From DATFWC01 sp963777755 (GTDB taxonomy: Bacteria; Pseudomonadota; Alphaproteobacteria; Rhizobiales; Xanthobacteraceae): a stretch of 64,000 nt of DNA. Position 1 is the first letter of the stretch, and the number at the start of each line of letters is the position of its first letter. The notes under the pieces were generated by a model. That model was not told where the DNA came from. It saw only the letters and a list, made by a program, of their open reading frames with translations, and made no database searches. A program made the translations under genes and the position numbers. This document shows, one piece after another, positions 60,763 to 64,000 of this stretch. The stretch lies in contig CAVZSC010000034.1 in assembly GCA_963777755.1 (NCBI GenBank), positions 186,001 to 250,000 on the forward strand. The letters run 5' to 3'.

Positions 60763-61986
60763 TTGCCGAGCAGGCCGTCGCGCCGCGCGATCGTGGTCGG
60801 AGGCTCCATGAGCGGCCTCCTGGCGGCATTGCTGCTGCGCCGCGCCGGCTGGGAGGTCGACGTCTACGAACGGGTCGAAGGCGAGCTCGCCGGCCGCGGG
60901 GCCGGCATCGTGGCGCAGCCCGAACTGATCGAGACGTTGCGCCGGCTCGGTCTCGATCCGCCCGACCTCGGCGTCCAGATCACCCGGCGCAAGATCCTCG
61001 ATCCGTCCGGGCGCATCACGAGCGAGCTCGACTGTCCACAGGTCCTCACCGCCTGGGAGCGGGTCTATCGCTGCCTGCGCGATGCCTTTCCGGCCCGCCA
61101 CTACCATCGTGGCCGCGGCCTCCTGCGGTTCGGGCAGACGAGCCGTGCCGTGACGGCATATCTGGGCGACGGCAGCACCGTCACCGGCGACCTCCTCGTC
61201 GGCGCCGACGGCCTGCGCTCGACCGTGCGGCAGCAATGCCTGCCCGACCTCTCGCCGCTCTACGCAGGCTATGTGGCGTGGCGCGCCCTGATCGCGGAGA
61301 GCGCGATCCCGCCGGCGATCCATCGCGAGCTGTTCGAGTACATGACGTTCTGCCTGCCGCCGGGCGAGCAGTTCCTCGGCTATCCGGTCGCCGGGCCGGA
61401 CAACGACCTCACGCCCGGGCATCGTCGCTACAACGTCGTGTGGTATCGGCCGGCCGACGAGCACGCCAAGCTCCCGTGGCTGTTGACCGATGCGAGCGGA
61501 ACGACCCACGCGATCTCGATCCCGCCACCGCTGATCCGCCCCGAAGCGGTCGCCGAGATGCGCCGGGACGCCGAGCGCCTGGTCGCGCCGCAGTGCCGCG
61601 CGATCGTTGCGCTCATCGACGAGCCGATCCTGCAGCCGATCTACGACCTGGAGACGCCGCAAATGGCGTTCGGCCGCGTCGCCATCATGGGCGATGCGGC
61701 GTTCGTTGCGCGGCCGCACGTGGCGGCCGGCGTCGCCAAGGCCGCCGACGATGCCATCGCCCTCACCGAGGCGCTCGATGCCGAGGACGACGTGGCGGCG
61801 GCGCTGCGGCGCTTCGAGGGCAGGCGTCTGCCCGTGGGTCAGCGGATCATCCAGCGGGCGCGCCACCTCGGCGCCTACCTGCAGGCGCTCAAACAGACCG
61901 AGGAGGAACGCGCGCATTCGGCGCGCTACTCCATCCCCGAGGCGGTGCTGGCGGAAACTGCGGTGCTGGATTTTCTGTATGGCTGA
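60763..61986 (+). CDS. FAD-dependent aromatic hydroxylase (PHBH/2,6-dihydroxypyridine hydroxylase-like)
   Basis: A 407-residue flavoprotein monooxygenase. The FAD dinucleotide motif IVVGGSMSGLLAALLL has Ser in place of the second Gly, the DG motif is VGADGLRSTVR, and the GD motif is AIMGDAAFVARPHVAAGVAKA. The closest pattern I know is 2,6-dihydroxypyridine 3-monooxygenase. The TTG at 60763 is chosen because GGAGGAAAG lies eight bases upstream. It is convergent with the amidohydrolase, whose stop lies three bases beyond. Confidence 0.9.
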   Translation: MPSRPSRRAIVVGGSMSGLLAALLLRRAGWEVDVYERVEGELAGRGAGIVAQPELIETLRRLGLDPPDLGVQITRRKILDPSGRITSELDCPQVLTAWERVYRCLRDAFPARHYHRGRGLLRFGQTSRAVTAYLGDGSTVTGDLLVGADGLRSTVRQQCLPDLSPLYAGYVAWRALIAESAIPPAIHRELFEYMTFCLPPGEQFLGYPVAGPDNDLTPGHRRYNVVWYRPADEHAKLPWLLTDASGTTHAISIPPPLIRPEAVAEMRRDAERLVAPQCRAIVALIDEPILQPIYDLETPQMAFGRVAIMGDAAFVARPHVAAGVAKAADDAIALTEALDAEDDVAAALRRFEGRRLPVGQRIIQRARHLGAYLQALKQTEEERAHSARYSIPEAVLAETAVLDFLYG

Positions 61987-61989
61987 CTA

Positions 61990-63054
61990 TCACAGCCCCA
62001 GCAGCTTCTTGGCGTTGAGACCCGCAATCGCCGCGACCGTCGAAGCATCGAAGCCCTCGACCGCGGCGACGTGGCCGATCGGATCGTATTCGGCCATATC
62101 GAACGGGTAGTCGGTGCCCATGACGATGCGGTCGGCGCCGAACACGTCAACCAGGTTCTTGAGCTGGTGCGGCGTGAACACCACGGTGTCGAAAAAGATC
62201 TTGCGCAGGTACGAGGTGGGCGGCTGCGGCAGGTCGGTGTGGCTGTCCGAGCGCGCGCCCCACGCATGGTCGATGCGGCCCGAATAGGCCGCCAGGTAGC
62301 CGCCGCCATGCACGGCGAGAATCTTCAGATCAGGATGGCGCTCGAGCACGCCGTCGAAGATCAGGTAGTGCAGGGCGAGCGTGGTCTCGAACGGGTTGCC
62401 GATGACGTTGTTGAAATAGAAGCGCGACAACCGCTTGCCCTCGGTGAATCCGTTCGGATGGAGAAGGACGAGGGCGCCGAGCTCCTCGGCCTTCTTCCAG
62501 AACGGCGCGTAGGCGGGCTCGCTGATCTCGTGGCCATCGACATTGGTGAGGATCTCGACGCCCTTGAAGCCGAGCGTCTTCATGCCGCGCTCGAGCTCAG
62601 CCGCGGCCTCCTTGCCGTCCTGCAGCGGCACCGTGCCGAGCGCGACGAAACGGTCGGGCTTCTTGGCCACGAACTCCGCCAGCCCGTCATTCACCACCCG
62701 CGAGACCTTGACCGCCACGTCGAGCGGCACCGTGTAGTAGCATTGGTTGGGCGGCGGACAGACGAGCTGCATGTCGACGCCCATGGCGTCGAGCTCCCTG
62801 AGCCGCTCGTCGTGGCCGGTGATGCGCGCGCGGATGTCCTCCTCCTGCTTCTGGCCGAGTGCCTTGCTTTCGGCGGACGCAAAGTGCGCGAGCGGGATGG
62901 TGGACATGTCGAGATGCGGCTTCGCCAGTGCAGCGGCCTGCGGGATCGCGACATGCGCGTGGATGTCGAGGGTCAGGCTTTTCGGCCGCACGTCGCGTCC
63001 CGGGCGCCCGTGCCGGCGTGCCGCGGTGTTCTCGTACTTGTTCCACTGTGCCAT
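61990..63054 (-). CDS. Amidohydrolase/decarboxylase (ACMSD-like family)
   Basis: A 354-residue TIM-barrel metalloenzyme. The N-terminal metal site is LDIHAHVAIP (HxH), followed by MQLVCPPPNQCYY, a histidine in LLHPNGFT, another in LAVHGGGYLAAY, and the catalytic aspartate in GTDYPFDMAEYD. This set marks the ACMSD/5-carboxyvanillate decarboxylase group, which decarboxylates aromatic or semialdehyde acids. It is upstream on the minus strand from nothing else except the SnoaL-like gene, 18 bp behind it. Confidence 0.92.
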   Translation of the reverse strand: MAQWNKYENTAARRHGRPGRDVRPKSLTLDIHAHVAIPQAAALAKPHLDMSTIPLAHFASAESKALGQKQEEDIRARITGHDERLRELDAMGVDMQLVCPPPNQCYYTVPLDVAVKVSRVVNDGLAEFVAKKPDRFVALGTVPLQDGKEAAAELERGMKTLGFKGVEILTNVDGHEISEPAYAPFWKKAEELGALVLLHPNGFTEGKRLSRFYFNNVIGNPFETTLALHYLIFDGVLERHPDLKILAVHGGGYLAAYSGRIDHAWGARSDSHTDLPQPPTSYLRKIFFDTVVFTPHQLKNLVDVFGADRIVMGTDYPFDMAEYDPIGHVAAVEGFDASTVAAIAGLNAKKLLGL

Positions 63055-63072
63055 CTCGGCCCTCTTCGTTGT

Positions 63073-63612
63073 TCAGGATGTCGTTCGATAGGATTCGAGC
63101 GCGCCGGCGAGCAGCTGGCGCGCCGGCTCCGAGCCGTCGAGCGGCCGCAGCGTTCGGCGCTTGATCCGCCAGCCTTGCGCCGTGCGCACGAGCTCCCAGC
63201 GGTTGGCGCCGACCCGATGGATGCGAAAGCCGCGCGAAGCGCCGTGATTGGGCACGTCCACCGCATCTCCCGTTTTCTGCGGCGTCAGGATCTGCAGATA
63301 AGACGTGACGACGGCCGCATCGCCATCGATCGCGATATGCGGCAGCCCGGCGAAATGGGCAAGCCCGCCGGAGATGGCCGCCTGATGTCCGGGCGACTTC
63401 ATGACGGCGGCGATTTCCTGGTTGCTCTTGCCGCCTGACAGGTGCTCGCCGCGGTCGAACACGCCGTCCTCCGCGTAGACCTGGACCGTGTAGTAGTCGG
63501 CGCCGGTATCGGCGCTCGGCGGATGGCTGGCGATGAGGTTGAGGATCTCCAGCCGGTCCTCGACGGCGCGCAGGCGCTCCTCCAGGGAGCGGCTCTGCTG
63601 GCGTTCGGTCAT
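63073..63612 (-). CDS. SnoaL-like / NTF2-fold protein
   Basis: A 179-residue protein with an NTF2-like cone fold: LEERLRAVEDRLEILNLIAS, YYTVQVYAEDGVFDRGEHLS, IDGDAAVVTSYLQIL and GFRIHRVGANRWELVRT followed by WRIKRRTLRPL. Such proteins are small dehydratases, isomerases or hydroxylase beta subunits. It is translated just before the amidohydrolase and probably acts in the same pathway. Confidence 0.88.
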   Translation of the reverse strand: MTERQQSRSLEERLRAVEDRLEILNLIASHPPSADTGADYYTVQVYAEDGVFDRGEHLSGGKSNQEIAAVMKSPGHQAAISGGLAHFAGLPHIAIDGDAAVVTSYLQILTPQKTGDAVDVPNHGASRGFRIHRVGANRWELVRTAQGWRIKRRTLRPLDGSEPARQLLAGALESYRTTS

Positions 63613-63647
63613 CGCACCCTCCTCGGATTAATCAATCATGTGAAACA

Positions 63648-64000
<353 letters not shown>

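Overview
The window is high-GC chromosomal DNA from a soil or freshwater alphaproteobacterium of the order Hyphomicrobiales (Bradyrhizobium/Rhodoplanes/Pseudolabrys-like). I infer this from the gene content: PutA, TctC receptors, ABC_sub_bind and NMT1-type binding proteins, thiolase/acyl-CoA synthetase modules, DUF1272, DUF1499, and intergenic palindromes of a type I recognise from these genomes. I had no database access, so family names come from reading the translations.

Layout. 1-11.6 kb is a metabolic core: the 5' part of putA, an NMT1/SsuA-like binding protein, a LysR regulator, an SCP2-type thiolase, a D,D-carboxypeptidase, a CobW GTPase, a FATP-type acyl-CoA ligase and a DUF924 protein. 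11.7-14.4 kb holds the most unusual gene: a TIR - nSTAND NTPase - transmembrane - coiled-coil protein whose reading frame passes, one base out of register, into a lysozyme-like domain. 14.6-24.5 kb carries an NTF2-FMO monooxygenase, a TauE/SafE exporter, a CTAG-bounded double-hairpin repeat, an ABC binding protein, an alpha/beta hydrolase, a flippase/CelD pair and a VapBC module with a palindromic operator candidate. 24.7-29.4 kb is a four-gene minus-strand group of beta-propeller proteins with a monohaem cytochrome. 29.5-34.0 kb is mixed housekeeping (phosphodiester glycosidase, CvpA, DUF1272, esterase, Sel1 repeats, DUF1499).

34.04-46.44 kb is a composite genomic island at a tRNA-Leu(CAA) gene. 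Three pieces of that tRNA mark its edges: a 15-bp 3' end at 34040, a copy lacking its 5' bases at 35629-35712, and the intact gene at 46357-46443. The first compartment holds only an LLM-class monooxygenase. The second begins with a truncated ABC-ATPase/GNAT fusion (COG2401 type) and an unknown 158-residue gene. The 3' end of that unknown gene recurs twice more (38748, 39685), with a weaker internal remnant at 43480; unrelated small genes sit between the copies. The cargo includes a membrane/ribbon-helix-helix pair, a possible HEPN protein, several small secreted proteins, an ASCH protein and a nucleoside hydrolase. I see no integrase.

46.4-64 kb returns to core-like DNA: RidA, acyl-CoA synthetase, a TctC receptor, a CAP-domain lipoprotein, a large MscS channel, an M24 peptidase-like protein, a DUF4160/DUF2442 pair, a Rieske oxygenase, a desaturase, a 3-hydroxyisobutyrate dehydrogenase relative, an AbrB-type membrane protein, then a catabolic group (cupin, FAD monooxygenase, amidohydrolase, SnoaL-like, LivF) running off the right edge.

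Seven genes appear frameshifted or lose their natural start. Each is repaired by adding or removing one base, mostly in a short run of identical bases. This looks more like consensus sequence error than decay, and it matters when judging which genes are broken.
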